DNA of 64,000 nucleotides from 2-02-FULL-55-14 sp964581115 (GTDB lineage: Bacteria; Bacteroidota; Ignavibacteria; UBA10030): assembly GCA_964581115.1 (NCBI GenBank), contig CAZOMY010000012.1:1-64000 (forward strand), given 5' to 3'. Of this stretch, positions 6,668 to 17,900 are shown piece after piece. The notes under the pieces are model-generated. The model ran no database searches and was not told the DNA's origin. It saw only the letters and a program-made list of their open reading frames with translations. How positions within the stretch are numbered: the stretch's first letter is position 1; each line of letters starts with the position of its first letter. A program made the translations under genes and the position numbers.

Positions 6668-9600
6668 TTGAAAGCACTCAAAGACATATCGCATTTCCCG
6701 CAGCTCCGCCGACTGTGTGCCATGCTCGTGACCGTGGTTTCGAGCGGCATCGTCACGGTCGCACAAGCGCAGACGGTCTCGTTGTACAACGCTTACTCCG
6801 GCTCGTACAACTACGAGGTCATCGGAGGCACGCTTCGGGCGCAACCCAACAGCGTCAGTTCGACGGCGCTAAAGACGTCCGACACGACAGCGCTGTCGCT
6901 TCCGTCCGGCTCATCGGTGGTGGCGGCGTACCTCTACTGGGCCGGCTCCGGTCCGACGGCCGACAACACCGTGACGTTCGATGGGGTCAACTTCACCGCC
7001 GACCGCACCTTTTCGACGACGTACGTCAACGGCGGCACGACGTTCTACTTCTTCGGCGCCTTCAAGGACGTGACGGCCCACCTTGCAGGCCTGGGCGATC
7101 CGAACAAAAGCTACATCTTCACCGGTCTGACCGTCAACACGGGCACTCCGTATTCTTCGTCGTCGGCCGTTGTCTCGGGTTGGGCTCTTCTCGTCATCTA
7201 TACCGATCCATCCGGCATCCGCCGCACTATCAACGTCTACGACGGCTTCCAGGCGTATCGCGGGTCGCAGATCATTCTGACCCCCACCAACTTCTACGTG
7301 CCATACGGAACGGTTGACGGGAAGATGACGCACGTCACGTGGGAGGGGGACGTCGAGAACTCCGCTCCATTGAATGGCTACACGGAGCAGCTCGCCTTCA
7401 ACGGCTTTGAGCTGACCGATGCCATCAACCCGACGGCCAACCAGTTCAATTCAGAGAGCAACACGCTTCAACCGACGAAGGGAAGCACATTCGGCGTCGA
7501 CATCGACACGTACAATGTCACGTCCTTGCTCAATTCCGCCGATACCACCGCCACGTCCCTCTACTCCTCCGGTGGCGACCTGACGATCTTGACGCTTGAG
7601 GTGATTTCCATCTCCGACACCTCGAACTCCGACATCTCGATCTCGAAGTCATATCTCCGCGGCGGGACGACCGTCATTGCGGGCGACACGCTGTCGTACA
7701 TTCTGTCGGTTCGGAACAACGGACCGGATTCGACCGGCACGATCACGGTCCGCGACAGTCTTGAGGCGGGAGCGTCGATGGTCTCCCTGCAGCTCGGTTC
7801 CGGTTGGACGGTCGACAGTTCCGCCAAGCCGGTCTACGTCTTCCGTCACGCCGGTGTCCATGCGCCGAATGTCACGCTTCCGGACATTCGCATCGTTGTC
7901 GGGACGCGATACGATGCCGTCAACTATCCGACGCTTCGCAATGTCGCCACCGTCTCCAGTCCGCAATTCGACCGAAGGCCGTGGAACAATTCTTCGACCT
8001 CGACGATCACCGTTCTTACCCCGGTCTTCGTGTCGAGCACCAAGGCGTACACCAATCTGAACGGAACGTATCCGATCATTGGCGACACGCTTCTCTTCAC
8101 GATCACCGTCCGCAACACCGGCAACTACAACGTCTCCCCGGCCAATCTCAATCCGATCACGGTCATCGATACCGTACCGGCCGGGTTCACGATCGTACCG
8201 GGCAGCGTAACGCCCGGTGGATCGGTCGTCGGGCAGGTGATCACGTTCAATACGATCGCGACGCTGAATATCGGGGGGACGACGGCCCTCACCTACCGCG
8301 TCGTGCCCGGCCCGTCATTCGCCGGCAATACGTCGTTCACGAACATCGCTCATGTGCGGGCGGCCACGGTCGATCAGGTCCTCACCAAGACCGTCCAGCC
8401 CCCGCCGCCGCTGTCCATCACCAAATCCTTCGACCCGGGCAAGACGAAATCGGGCGATGTGATCACTGTCCGCATCATCGTAAAGAATGAATCGACGACA
8501 CTGCCATCGACCGGGACCGTGGTGATCGACACCCTGCTCACGGCGACGGGCTTCACGTACGTGACGAACAGCATCCGATTGAACGGCGTCGCGCAAACGG
8601 ACAACAACAACTATCCGACGGACAGCACCAGATACCAGACCGGCCCTCCCAGGATCACCGTGGGACTGACCGGTGTGCGGCCTCCGGGCTCATCCGATAC
8701 CATCACGTATCAGATCACGGCGGGGACGGCTCCGAAGGACATCTACAACAAGGCCTGGGTTCGCAACAGCCAGAGAAGCGTTGATACGTCAAGCGCCTAT
8801 GTCTATATCCGAGCGAACGCGACCGGCCGGCTCGTCGGTTCGGAGACGATCCTGCCCGGGCAGACCTTCTTCCTGACGCTCATCGACGGTGATCTGAACA
8901 CCAACACCGGAAGCGTGCAGACGTTCAACGACTCCGTGTTCGTCGTCCGAACGGGGGAGTGGGAGCCGATCGCCTTCGTCGAGACCGGCAACAACACTGG
9001 CGTCTTCGCAGGCTCGCGGGCGACGACGTACGGAGCCGTTTCCAACGGCAATAACAACGGCACGCTTGCGATCCGACCCGGCGATACGCTTCTGGTCACC
9101 TACCGTGACGCCATTGACTCATCGGGCGCAACCAACCAGATCAGGTCGTGGCAGACCGTGGTGGTGGGAGGAACCACGGCGACGCTTGTCGGCACCACGA
9201 CGGCTCTGCCGGGCGACTCGATCTTCTACACGTTGACCGACGCCGACCTGGATCGGAACCCGTCGTTGATCGAGACGTACGCGATCCCCGACACGAACAA
9301 GGTGACGGGAGAACGTGAGACGGTCACCTTCACCGAGACGGGTCCGAACACGGGCGTCTTCACCGGGAAAGTGGCGACACAGTTCGGTACGGTGGCCGGG
9401 ACGAACTTCGACGGACGATTCAACGTCCAGGCGCTCGACTCGCTCGTACTTCGATACCGCGATTCGACCGATGCCAGCGGACAGGACGGCGGATGGCTCT
9501 CCGTTCGCACCAATATCCTGGGCGGCGCAACAGCGACGCTGACGGCACCCTCACAGATCGTCCCCTGGGATTCGGTCCGCATCGAACTGACCGACGCCGA

Positions 9601-11962
9601 CCTGAATCTTTTCGCGGGTGTTGCCGAGTCCTACACGGTGCGGTCCACGAACACGTCGACGTCGGAGTATCAGGATGTCGTACTGACGGAGACCGGGACA
9701 TCCTCCGGCATCTTCGTCGGGTATCTCAAGACGCGCTACGGACTCGTGCGCGGAGCCGACAACGACGGCTACATCTTTGTTCAGCAGGGGGCTCAACTGC
9801 AGGTCTCGTATGTCGATGCGCGCCAAGCCAATGGCGGTCCGGGCACGACGAAGACGGCGACGACGAACGTGCTGGGCGGCAGTCCTGCAACCCTGACAGC
9901 GACCCCCACGCCGATCTATGCCGGCGATTCAGTGCTGGTCACGATCACGGACCCCGACCTCAACAAGAACTCCGGCCTTGCCGAGTCGTATGCTGTTCGC
10001 GATTCGAACATCACGACGGGTGAATGGGAGCTGATCACCGTGACGGAGACGGGCGTCAACACCGGCTCCTTCACGACATGGGTCAGGACGCAGTTCGGCG
10101 CTTCGGCAGGCCCGAACAACGACGGTATCTTCAACGCCAAGTCGGGCGATTCGCTGGTCGTGACCTACCGCGATAGCGTGACGACGAACGGCGCCCCCGG
10201 CAACACGTTGAAGGCCGGCACCGGCTTCACGGGCGGCTTCAACGCGACGCTCGCGACCACGCCCTCCATCCTTCCCGGTGATTCACTTCTCATCACGGTC
10301 ACCGACCGGGACCTCAACAAGTATGCAGGTGTTGCGGAGACCACCTCCGTGCGCGACTCGAATCGCGTCACCGGCGAATGGGAAACCGTCGTGCTCCTCG
10401 AGACGGGCCCGAACACCGGCACGTTCAGCGGTTGGTTGCGAACGGCGTTCGGCGTGAGTGCGGGGACGAACGACGACGCCGAGATGACGGTCAAAGCGGG
10501 CGACACGCTGCTCGTAGCATATCGGGATTCCCTGCGCGCGAACGGTACCGCGTTGACGCTGACAGCCATCACGATTGTGCGGGGGGGCGCGTCGGCGTCG
10601 CTCAGCGCGACCGCGGCCATCGTTCCGTCGGACTCGATACTGGTGCGTCTTGTTGATCGCGACCTCAACAAGGACCCGGGCGTCGTCGAATCCTGGGTCG
10701 TGCGTGATACGAACCGGGTCACGGGCGAATGGGAGTCCGTGATCCTCTTTGAAGAAACCGCAGATGACAGCGCATTCGCGGGCTGGATCCAAACGACGTA
10801 CGGATCATCGGCCGGTACGAGCAATGACGGGGTCTTCAACGTGAAGGCTGGCGACTCCCTCGCCGTCACGTATATCGACACCGTTGCCACGAATGGCGGT
10901 CCGGGCGGGTCCATTACTTCCTTGACGCAGGTCCTTGGAGGCGCCACCGCGGCATTGTCGGCCGAGCCCGCGCTCATCTCTCCCGAAGACTCAACGCTGT
11001 TCACCGTCACTGATGGGGACCTGAACCGGCTCCCCGGTTCGATCGAATCCTATCTCTTGACGCTGACGAACACGACCGGAGAGTCGGAGTCGTTGCGTTT
11101 CTTGGAAACCGGGCCCAATACCGGCGTCTTCACCCGCCTCGTGGGGACCGTGGCGGGCGGAGGCCCGGGACCGGCCGGTGATTCTCTCTTCACGGTGTCG
11201 GCGGGAGACACGATCGTGGCGACGTATGTGGATTCGCTCACGGCGATCGGCAACCGCGACACGCTCGTGACGACCGTAGCGGTCGTGGCGTCGGACCTAT
11301 CCACCTCTTCGAAGTCGTTGACCGACCTCAATGGAGGATCGGTGATGCCGCCCGACACGATCGAGTACGTGATCCAGGTTCGGAATTCCGGTCCGGCTCG
11401 CGCCCGCTTCATATCGGTGACCGACACCCTTCCATCGGGCGTTGTTCCGGTGGCTGGTACGCTCCCTTCGGGCGCAACGGTGTCGGGCAACGTGATCACG
11501 TTCCTGCCGTTCCATCTGGCCGATGACGACAGCGCTCAGTTGTCCTACGCCGTGGTCGTGGATTCTTCGATCCAGTCCCAGACGCCGGCAGTGAACCGGG
11601 CCCGCCTAGCGGCGCACGGAACGTGGACGCTCGTTTCTGCCTCATTCACGCCGCTCAATCGGCCGTTGATGACATTCGCCAAATCGGTCGACCGACCGAC
11701 CGCCAAGCCGGGGGATACGCTCACCTACTCGATGAGTTACTCGAACATCGGCACGTCGGTCGCGACGATGGTCATTGTCACCGACGGTATTCCTCTTGAG
11801 ACCGACTACATCGGCGATTCGGTGACGCTGAACGGCGTGCCAAAATCGGATGCCGTGATCGGCGACGAAGTGGTGGTATCCGGCGGAATGGTGACCGTAA
11901 CCGTGGGGACCGTGCTTCCCGGCCAGTCGGGCACGATCACGTTCAAAGTTCGCATTCAATAG
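6668..11962 (+). CDS. Giant exported repeat protein with DUF11 domains
   Basis: 1764-aa surface protein. A TTG start gives a basic N-region and signal peptide ending VAQAQ. Residues about 36-320 form a beta-rich module with A-A-Y-L-Y-W-A-G-S-G and D-V-T motifs as in DUF3344-like N-terminal domains of exported proteins. About 325-715: three DUF11-type domains (G-D-T-L-S-Y, N-N-G-P motifs). About 717-1540: seven tandem modules of near 118 aa, each with DxDLN, GEWE, ETGxNTGxF, G-D-S-L-x-V-T-Y-x-D and a closing G-G. About 1545-1764: two more DUF11 domains. No sortase motif, T9SS domain or membrane anchor is visible, so attachment probably depends on the OmpA or barrel partners encoded downstream. 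Probable adhesin or fibre component; that is inference. It starts the operon read from the sigma-54 site at 6502. Confidence 0.8.
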   Translation: MKALKDISHFPQLRRLCAMLVTVVSSGIVTVAQAQTVSLYNAYSGSYNYEVIGGTLRAQPNSVSSTALKTSDTTALSLPSGSSVVAAYLYWAGSGPTADNTVTFDGVNFTADRTFSTTYVNGGTTFYFFGAFKDVTAHLAGLGDPNKSYIFTGLTVNTGTPYSSSSAVVSGWALLVIYTDPSGIRRTINVYDGFQAYRGSQIILTPTNFYVPYGTVDGKMTHVTWEGDVENSAPLNGYTEQLAFNGFELTDAINPTANQFNSESNTLQPTKGSTFGVDIDTYNVTSLLNSADTTATSLYSSGGDLTILTLEVISISDTSNSDISISKSYLRGGTTVIAGDTLSYILSVRNNGPDSTGTITVRDSLEAGASMVSLQLGSGWTVDSSAKPVYVFRHAGVHAPNVTLPDIRIVVGTRYDAVNYPTLRNVATVSSPQFDRRPWNNSSTSTITVLTPVFVSSTKAYTNLNGTYPIIGDTLLFTITVRNTGNYNVSPANLNPITVIDTVPAGFTIVPGSVTPGGSVVGQVITFNTIATLNIGGTTALTYRVVPGPSFAGNTSFTNIAHVRAATVDQVLTKTVQPPPPLSITKSFDPGKTKSGDVITVRIIVKNESTTLPSTGTVVIDTLLTATGFTYVTNSIRLNGVAQTDNNNYPTDSTRYQTGPPRITVGLTGVRPPGSSDTITYQITAGTAPKDIYNKAWVRNSQRSVDTSSAYVYIRANATGRLVGSETILPGQTFFLTLIDGDLNTNTGSVQTFNDSVFVVRTGEWEPIAFVETGNNTGVFAGSRATTYGAVSNGNNNGTLAIRPGDTLLVTYRDAIDSSGATNQIRSWQTVVVGGTTATLVGTTTALPGDSIFYTLTDADLDRNPSLIETYAIPDTNKVTGERETVTFTETGPNTGVFTGKVATQFGTVAGTNFDGRFNVQALDSLVLRYRDSTDASGQDGGWLSVRTNILGGATATLTAPSQIVPWDSVRIELTDADLNLFAGVAESYTVRSTNTSTSEYQDVVLTETGTSSGIFVGYLKTRYGLVRGADNDGYIFVQQGAQLQVSYVDARQANGGPGTTKTATTNVLGGSPATLTATPTPIYAGDSVLVTITDPDLNKNSGLAESYAVRDSNITTGEWELITVTETGVNTGSFTTWVRTQFGASAGPNNDGIFNAKSGDSLVVTYRDSVTTNGAPGNTLKAGTGFTGGFNATLATTPSILPGDSLLITVTDRDLNKYAGVAETTSVRDSNRVTGEWETVVLLETGPNTGTFSGWLRTAFGVSAGTNDDAEMTVKAGDTLLVAYRDSLRANGTALTLTAITIVRGGASASLSATAAIVPSDSILVRLVDRDLNKDPGVVESWVVRDTNRVTGEWESVILFEETADDSAFAGWIQTTYGSSAGTSNDGVFNVKAGDSLAVTYIDTVATNGGPGGSITSLTQVLGGATAALSAEPALISPEDSTLFTVTDGDLNRLPGSIESYLLTLTNTTGESESLRFLETGPNTGVFTRLVGTVAGGGPGPAGDSLFTVSAGDTIVATYVDSLTAIGNRDTLVTTVAVVASDLSTSSKSLTDLNGGSVMPPDTIEYVIQVRNSGPARARFISVTDTLPSGVVPVAGTLPSGATVSGNVITFLPFHLADDDSAQLSYAVVVDSSIQSQTPAVNRARLAAHGTWTLVSASFTPLNRPLMTFAKSVDRPTAKPGDTLTYSMSYSNIGTSVATMVIVTDGIPLETDYIGDSVTLNGVPKSDAVIGDEVVVSGGMVTVTVGTVLPGQSGTITFKVRIQ
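8818..11289 (+). repeat. Seven tandem coding repeats of about 354 bp
   Basis: Within the giant protein, seven consecutive modules of about 118 aa share the frame D-x-D-L-N, G-E-W-E (or G-E-x-E), E-T-G-x-N-T-G-x-F and G-D-S-L. Repeats 4 to 6 are closest to one another; the first and last are the most diverged. Boundaries are good to about 10 residues. Confidence 0.85.
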
Positions 11963-11982
11963 TCATCTCTCGGAGAAACGCC

Positions 11983-13095
11983 ATGCGTTCACTGATGGTT
12001 CTCATCATCCTTGTCCTGACGGCGACGGCCCTTCCGGCGCAGTCGGACGTCTCGCTGGTCATGCCGGGGTACCGCGTCTCGATCGCAGGACCTCTGGCCG
12101 CCGGTAGCGGTGGCTTCGTCGTCGCGCAGCTCGACTCACTGCCGAAGGATCGGCAGGGAACTCGGTTCGGCATCCTTGTGCCGTCCTCCGAACAAAGCAC
12201 CGTGCTCGAGATCCAAGATGGCGTTTCGGGCGACGTGCTGGCAACGGTCACGGCCGCGCAATGGAGAGGACGCGAGTCGTCGGCGTGGAAGCGTCTTGCC
12301 TCACGATCGTCATCGACGGGCGACCGTGTTGAAGAGGCATTCCAGCTTCAGCAGGGGAGGTTGTCTGCGACCATCGTGCGAACGATGGAGCGCATGGCGG
12401 CAGAGCATCTGCCGCTGGGCGTCGGATTGCGGTACACCGTCGGCGTGGCGAACGCTTCGGTCCCCTCCGTGCGGGTCGTCCTTCGAGGCGTCTTGGAAGG
12501 TTCGGCGACGCTGAACAGCCAGACGTTGACGGTCGCCTCCGTCGAGAAGAAGGCTCCGATGAATGCCATGGTCATCCACCTCTGGTCGGAAGGCGCGACC
12601 CTGCGCATGGAAGGTGCCGCCCGTTCGCGGACGTTCGTGGCCCGGAGCTCTCCGGTGACGGCCACCAGCGAGGCGGCAGTCCCGGCGCTGTCGGTGACCG
12701 TCGTGGGTACGACATCACCCGTGACAGAACATCAAAAGGCTCAGATGGAGGCGCTCATCGAACACGCAAAAGGTCAGCCGGTACGGCCGCTTCTCGTGGC
12801 CCGAAGCGCCGTCGACCGACCCAAGGCCTCCCCCGGCGATACCGTACAGTACTCCTTCACCTATTACAACGTCGGAACGGCTCCTGCGGCTGAGGTCGAA
12901 CTCTCCAATCCGGTCCCCTCTGGCACGCGCTACGTCGAGGCATCGTCGTCCGGCCTGAATTGCGAGATCGCGGTAGAGCGGGAGACGGTCGACCCGCCCG
13001 CGGTCGGACGCGCCCTGCAGCTGACATGGAAGTTCAACGGCGCCATCGCTCCGGGTGAATCGCGATGGGCGTCATTTAGAGTCGTCGTTCAGTGA
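11983..13095 (+). CDS. Exported protein with C-terminal DUF11 domain
   Basis: 370 aa with signal peptide MRSLMVLIILVLTATALPAQ. The middle (about 25-260) is beta-rich and unlike anything I recognise; it contains a run of V-x-V strands and no cysteines of note. Residues about 265-370 form a DUF11-type domain beginning R-S-A-V-D-R-P-K-A-S-P-G-D-T-V-Q-Y-S-F and ending in S-R-W-A-S-F-R-V-V-V-Q, very like the end of the preceding giant protein. GGAGAAACGCC precedes the ATG, 20 nt after the upstream stop, so it is cotranscribed. Probably another building block of the same surface assembly. Confidence 0.7.
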   Translation: MRSLMVLIILVLTATALPAQSDVSLVMPGYRVSIAGPLAAGSGGFVVAQLDSLPKDRQGTRFGILVPSSEQSTVLEIQDGVSGDVLATVTAAQWRGRESSAWKRLASRSSSTGDRVEEAFQLQQGRLSATIVRTMERMAAEHLPLGVGLRYTVGVANASVPSVRVVLRGVLEGSATLNSQTLTVASVEKKAPMNAMVIHLWSEGATLRMEGAARSRTFVARSSPVTATSEAAVPALSVTVVGTTSPVTEHQKAQMEALIEHAKGQPVRPLLVARSAVDRPKASPGDTVQYSFTYYNVGTAPAAEVELSNPVPSGTRYVEASSSGLNCEIAVERETVDPPAVGRALQLTWKFNGAIAPGESRWASFRVVVQ

Positions 13096-13171
13096 GGCCT
13101 TTATGAGAAGCGAAATGCATCAACGATCCATCAACACACCAACCAACCACCAAACCACACAGGAGGAACCC

Positions 13172-14875
13172 ATGCGGTTCACATCCACACTGGTGCTGGC
13201 GGTCCTGGGCCTGGTCCTGTTGCTTCCTGCGACGGGCTATGCCGAGGGAACCCCGGCTGGTACCCAGATCAAGAACGTCGCCAAGCTCAATTACAAGGAT
13301 GCTGGCGGCAATTCCTTCGCCGAGTTGAGAGACTCGGTGACAGTCACCGTGGAGCAGGTGGCTGCGCTTGCGATCAGTCCGTCCGTTCGGAACGTGACGT
13401 CGAGCGACAGCACCTTGCTCTACTATCCCATCACTCTCGTCAACACCGGCAACGGCACGGACAACGGTATTACGATCGGAGCCACCTCGACACAAGGATG
13501 GACGACCGTGCTCTATGTTGATACGGACGGCGACGGTGTTCTGGACCTCGGCGAGCCGGTCTATTCGGGTCCGTCAAATATTGCGGCGGACGATTCGCTG
13601 AAGCTCATCGCGACCGTCTTCGTGCCGCTGGGCACGGCGAGCGGAACGATCGATACCGTCAAGGTCACGGCGACGTCCGGATTCGACAATGCCGTTACGG
13701 CAACGTCGAACAACGTGTCGACGATCTCGACGGCCGATGTCGCGGCGACGAAGAGCAACAACAATGCCACGCCGCAACCCGGCCAGACGATCACCTACAC
13801 GCTGAACTTCACGAACAGCGGAACAGGAACGGCGACCGGCGCTGTATTGCGTGATACGCTCGATGCCAATGTCACCTACGTCGGCGGGAGCTTCAATATC
13901 CTGTCGGGCGGCGGGTCGTACACGTTCAATAGCGGCGTTTTGACCTGGACGATCGGGTCGATCGCCGGCGGCGGAACAGGACAGGCCACCTTCCAGGTGA
14001 CCGTGGATGATCCGCTGGCGGCCGGGACGGTCATCAGCAACAGGGCTACCATCGCCTACACCGACAGCCTCAGCAATCGGACGGAGGAGTACACGACGCC
14101 TTCGTCGAACAGCACCGTGGCGCAGGATGCCTCGTGGGCTGTCTACGTCGAACCGCCGTCGGCGGGTCGCACGAACCAGGGTGTCGATAGCGTCAACGTC
14201 GGTCTGTCGGTCCAGTTCACCATTACCCTCGTGAACACGGGCAATGCGGCCGACACGGCGACGACGTCGGCCTCGTCGAGCCTGCCGCTGACGTGGGCGT
14301 ACTACCGCGACAGCAACAATAACGGCGTGTATGACGCGGGAACCGACGCTGCCTACACGTTCGGCACGAACCTCGACAACGTCGCGGCCGGCGATTCCGT
14401 GAAGATCTTCGGCATTGCTACGGTGCCGACCCTCACGCCTGATCGGTCGGTCGACAGCGTCAGCTACAGCTTCACGTCGTTGACGGCCGGTGCGTCTGCG
14501 TCGGGTCTTTCGATCACGACCGTGAAGGCCCCGGTCATGGCGATCGGCAAGTCTGTCAGCAGCACGGGCAACCGCACGCGTCCCGGCGACACGCTGACAT
14601 ACACGATCACCTATACGAACACCGGGTCCGGCTCCGCCACGCAGGTCGTCATCACGGATGCCCAGCCGATGTACACGACGTACGTCGCCGGAAGTGTCCA
14701 GGTGAACAACTCCACGAACGGCAATGTGTTCGTCGCCAAGACCGATGGTGTGGATGCCGATGAGGCCTCTGTCGTCTCTGGAAATGTCACCGTCAACTTG
14801 GGTACCGTCGGAGGCTCCTTCGTGGGAGACCCGACGTATACCGGTCAGATCCGATTCAAGGTGGTGATCAACTAA
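13172..14875 (+). CDS. Exported DUF11-repeat protein
   Basis: 567 aa. The start at 13172 is fixed by a perfect AGGAGG 5 nt upstream and by the signal peptide that follows (RFTSTLVLAVLGLVLLLP, cleavage after YAEG or near it). The rest is a chain of about five beta-sandwich domains; two are clear DUF11 units (P-Q-P-G-Q-T-I-T-Y-T-L-N-F-T-N-S and R-P-G-D-T-L-T-Y-T-I-T-Y-T-N-T), and the others carry D-G-D-G-V-L-D and N-N-G-V-Y-D loops that look like calcium-binding turns. Low lysine, rich in T, S, G, N and D, typical of exported fibres. It lies between two other DUF11 genes. Its very strong ribosome binding site compared with its neighbours suggests it is made in larger amount, perhaps as the major subunit. 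Confidence 0.75.
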   Translation: MRFTSTLVLAVLGLVLLLPATGYAEGTPAGTQIKNVAKLNYKDAGGNSFAELRDSVTVTVEQVAALAISPSVRNVTSSDSTLLYYPITLVNTGNGTDNGITIGATSTQGWTTVLYVDTDGDGVLDLGEPVYSGPSNIAADDSLKLIATVFVPLGTASGTIDTVKVTATSGFDNAVTATSNNVSTISTADVAATKSNNNATPQPGQTITYTLNFTNSGTGTATGAVLRDTLDANVTYVGGSFNILSGGGSYTFNSGVLTWTIGSIAGGGTGQATFQVTVDDPLAAGTVISNRATIAYTDSLSNRTEEYTTPSSNSTVAQDASWAVYVEPPSAGRTNQGVDSVNVGLSVQFTITLVNTGNAADTATTSASSSLPLTWAYYRDSNNNGVYDAGTDAAYTFGTNLDNVAAGDSVKIFGIATVPTLTPDRSVDSVSYSFTSLTAGASASGLSITTVKAPVMAIGKSVSSTGNRTRPGDTLTYTITYTNTGSGSATQVVITDAQPMYTTYVAGSVQVNNSTNGNVFVAKTDGVDADEASVVSGNVTVNLGTVGGSFVGDPTYTGQIRFKVVIN

Positions 14876-14885
14876 CACCATCCTC

Positions 14886-14918
14886 GTCCGGGGCGGGGCT
14901 TGCTGCCCTTCCCCGGAC
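14886..14918 (+). terminator. Hairpin between two operon genes
   Basis: GTCCGGGG (14886-14893) and CCCCGGAC (14911-14918) form a perfect 8-bp stem directly ahead of the OmpA-DUF11 gene. It could attenuate transcription or protect the upstream mRNA; there is no T-run. Confidence 0.35.
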
Positions 14919-14927
14919 CTACGATCC

Positions 14928-17900
14928 GTGAAGTCTTCCATCCACCATATCGCCAGATTTGCCGCCGCTGCGGGCGCGTTGCTCGTTCTCGTGCTGAGTG
15001 GCGCGGCGCAGACGGTGCCGGGCACCCGCATCGACAACGTGGGCGTGCTCCGGTTCAGTCGTGCCGACGGCAGTGTCGATTCGCTCGCCTCCTTGACGGT
15101 CAGCAGTGTCGTCGAAGCGGCGTCGTACCGCCTGGGTCTGAGCAAACTCGCGAGTCGCGATAGCGTTGAGCCGGGCGAGACCTTCGTGTACACGATCCGC
15201 GTGACCAACGAAGGTCCCGAGACGCTCTCGAACATCGAGATCGCGGACACCCTCTCGGCCTTCGTTGAGGGGCTGTCTGCGAATCCGGGCAACCTGTCGG
15301 GCGGCTTGGTGCGGCATCAGATCGCCATCCTGCACCCCGGCGCTTCGGACTCCGTGCTCATCGTCGTTCGCGTGCGAGCTGCAACGGCCGTCGGAGCCGA
15401 ACTCACGAACACGGCCTACGCGACCAGCGTCGAGACGGGAGCCTCGGTCGTTCGGGCACAAGCGACCGTTGCCGTACGCTCGGGTTCGGGCGGTTCGGGA
15501 TCGCAGCCGGGGCTGACGATCGAAAAGTCGGTCTCGCGCGATACGGTGGAGACCGGCGGACTGGTCACGTACACCTTGCGGGTGCGAAACACGGGCGACG
15601 TGGATCTGACGAATGTCATGATCGTCGACAGTCTGTCGACGGCGGTCGATCCCGTCGTTGCAACAAGCAACGCAGGTCTCTCGGGCAAGGTGGTCCGGGC
15701 GATCTTCGGCTCGATCGCCTCGTTCGGGGTGGGCCAAGAAGACTCGATCCGGGTGACCGTGCGCGTGCGGCCTGACGTTGCCGATGGACTCCATGTGCAG
15801 AACGTTGCATGGGCGATGAGCGACCAGAGTCCCGCGGCGACGGACACTGCGGTGATCGTCGTACGGGCCACCGCAACGCTCGATTGCCGGCTGACCGTCA
15901 CCGCCGCTCCCGGAATGGTCATCGGCAACGGGATCGCAGCCTCTGTGCTTCGCGCGATGGTTACGGACACGCTCGGCAACCCAAAACCCGACGGTACGCC
16001 GGTGATCTTCCGTTCAACGGCCGGCACATTCTCCAACGGCCTTGACTCGATCGTCGTCCCCTCGGTCGGGGGGGTTGCCGTCGATAGCTTGCGCGCGCTG
16101 ATCGTCAGCAACATGATCGTGACGGGTCGCGCCACCGTGACGGTCGATGACGCCGGCGCCTGTCGTGATACGTCGTCGGTCGAAATCATCTTCTATCCCG
16201 GCGCGGTCACGGGGATCGTGGTCAACAATTCCACGAACCAACCCGAAGCTGGAGCCCTAGTGCAGGTCTTCGCGTCCGACGGCACGCTGATCGGAACGGT
16301 GAGGACCGGCGACGACGGATCGTACCTCGTGCCGGTACCGAGGACCGACACGTATGAGATCCGCATTCAAACGCTCGATGATTTCGGATATCCGATGAAC
16401 ACGGTCACCACGGTAAGCGTCACGGTGCCCGTGGTCGGCGGCGTGCCGCCGGTGAGGAATTCCATCGTCATTTCGGGCCGGGTGTTCTACCTCGTGTCGC
16501 AGAAGCCGGTCGCCGCCGCCGGCATCAAGGTTGTTCTGACGCGCTCGGCGTCGGGCGGCGGCAGCGCTGCCGACGAGAGCTTCCGGAACGGCCGTACGAT
16601 GATCGATTCGACGCTGACCGACACGACAGGATCCTACACGTTCAGCGGACTTCCGGTCGGTAATCAGTACGCCGTCAGCATCGACGACGCATTGCTCCGC
16701 GGGTCGGTTGCCGTGGCTCCGCTGGAGCCCGGCAAGTATGTCACCGACGTCAACATCCCGATCACGTTGAACGGATCACTCGAGCTTACCAAGTCGGGAC
16801 CTACCCGCGCCTATCGACGGGACACGGTGACCTACACGATCGACATCAGAAATCTCGGCACGCTATCGATGACGTCGGCGGTTGTGACCGACTCGCTCGA
16901 TCGCTCGATGCGGTTCGTATCGGCGGTGCCGGTCCCGACCCTTGTCGACACGACGACGGGCGTCGTCCAGTGGGCCATTGGAACGTTCGACTCGGCCGCA
17001 AGCCCGGCGAGTGTGCGCTCGTTCAGTCTCCGCGTGCGGTATCTCGACACGACCGCGACCGGTCGCGGGCTGACCAACACGGCGCGATTCACGTCGGAGC
17101 AGACGACGGACACGAGCGTGACGGTCTCGACAGAACTGTTCGAAACGGAGCTTGTGGTGACAAAGACACCGGCTCGTCCGATCGTCGAGATCGGCGACCA
17201 GGCCGTCTATACCGTGACCGTTCACAACGGTACCCCGGCCATGCAGGTGCGCAACGTGATCCTCGAGGACCGTCCGCCTCTGGGCTTCACCTATCTCGCC
17301 GGCTCCAGTCATCACGATACGGTCCGCATCGCGGATCCTGAGATCTTCCGGGCGGGCGCCAGTCTCGTGCTGCGATGGAGGCTCACGGATTCGCTCCTGG
17401 CCGGAGCAACGAGGAGCGTGACGTATCGGATGATCGTCGGCGGCGGTGCCGCAGAAGGCGACGGCGTGAATCGAGCGATGGCGTTCGCGACGGCTCCCAA
17501 CGGCGTTCCACTGCGCTCTGCGGAGGTCGAGGCCCGTGTGGAGGTGCAGAAGGGCATCTTCACCGACCGCGGTGTCGTCGTCGGAAAGATCTTCTATGAT
17601 CCCAATCGGAATGCCTATCAGGATCCGGGTGAAGAGGGGATCAAAGGTGTGGAGCTCATCACCGAGGACGGGACTCGGATCGTGACGGGGGACGACGGAA
17701 AATACTCCATTCCCGACATCGCTCCCGGTGAGCATGTCATCCGGGTGCGAGAGCACACGATCCCCGACCGTGCGAGGCTCCACGCGGGGTACAACGAATT
17801 TGCGGGCGACGCCTTGTCGCGGTTCGTGAGCGTGCCTTCGGGCGGTATCGCGCGGGCCGACTTCTATGTCGACGCCCTACCCGAGGATTCTGTCGTGCTG

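Noticed and set aside
14888..14904. Weak -24/-12-like sequence before the double-OmpA gene
   Set aside because: It lies within the hairpin arm of an internal operon spacer and lacks the T and CA of the -24 element.
13574..15292. Open frame of 572 codons antisense to the DUF11 genes
   Set aside because: A mirror of the high-GC codon use on the plus strand; the protein is Arg-rich, without domains, and plus-strand genes here are certain.
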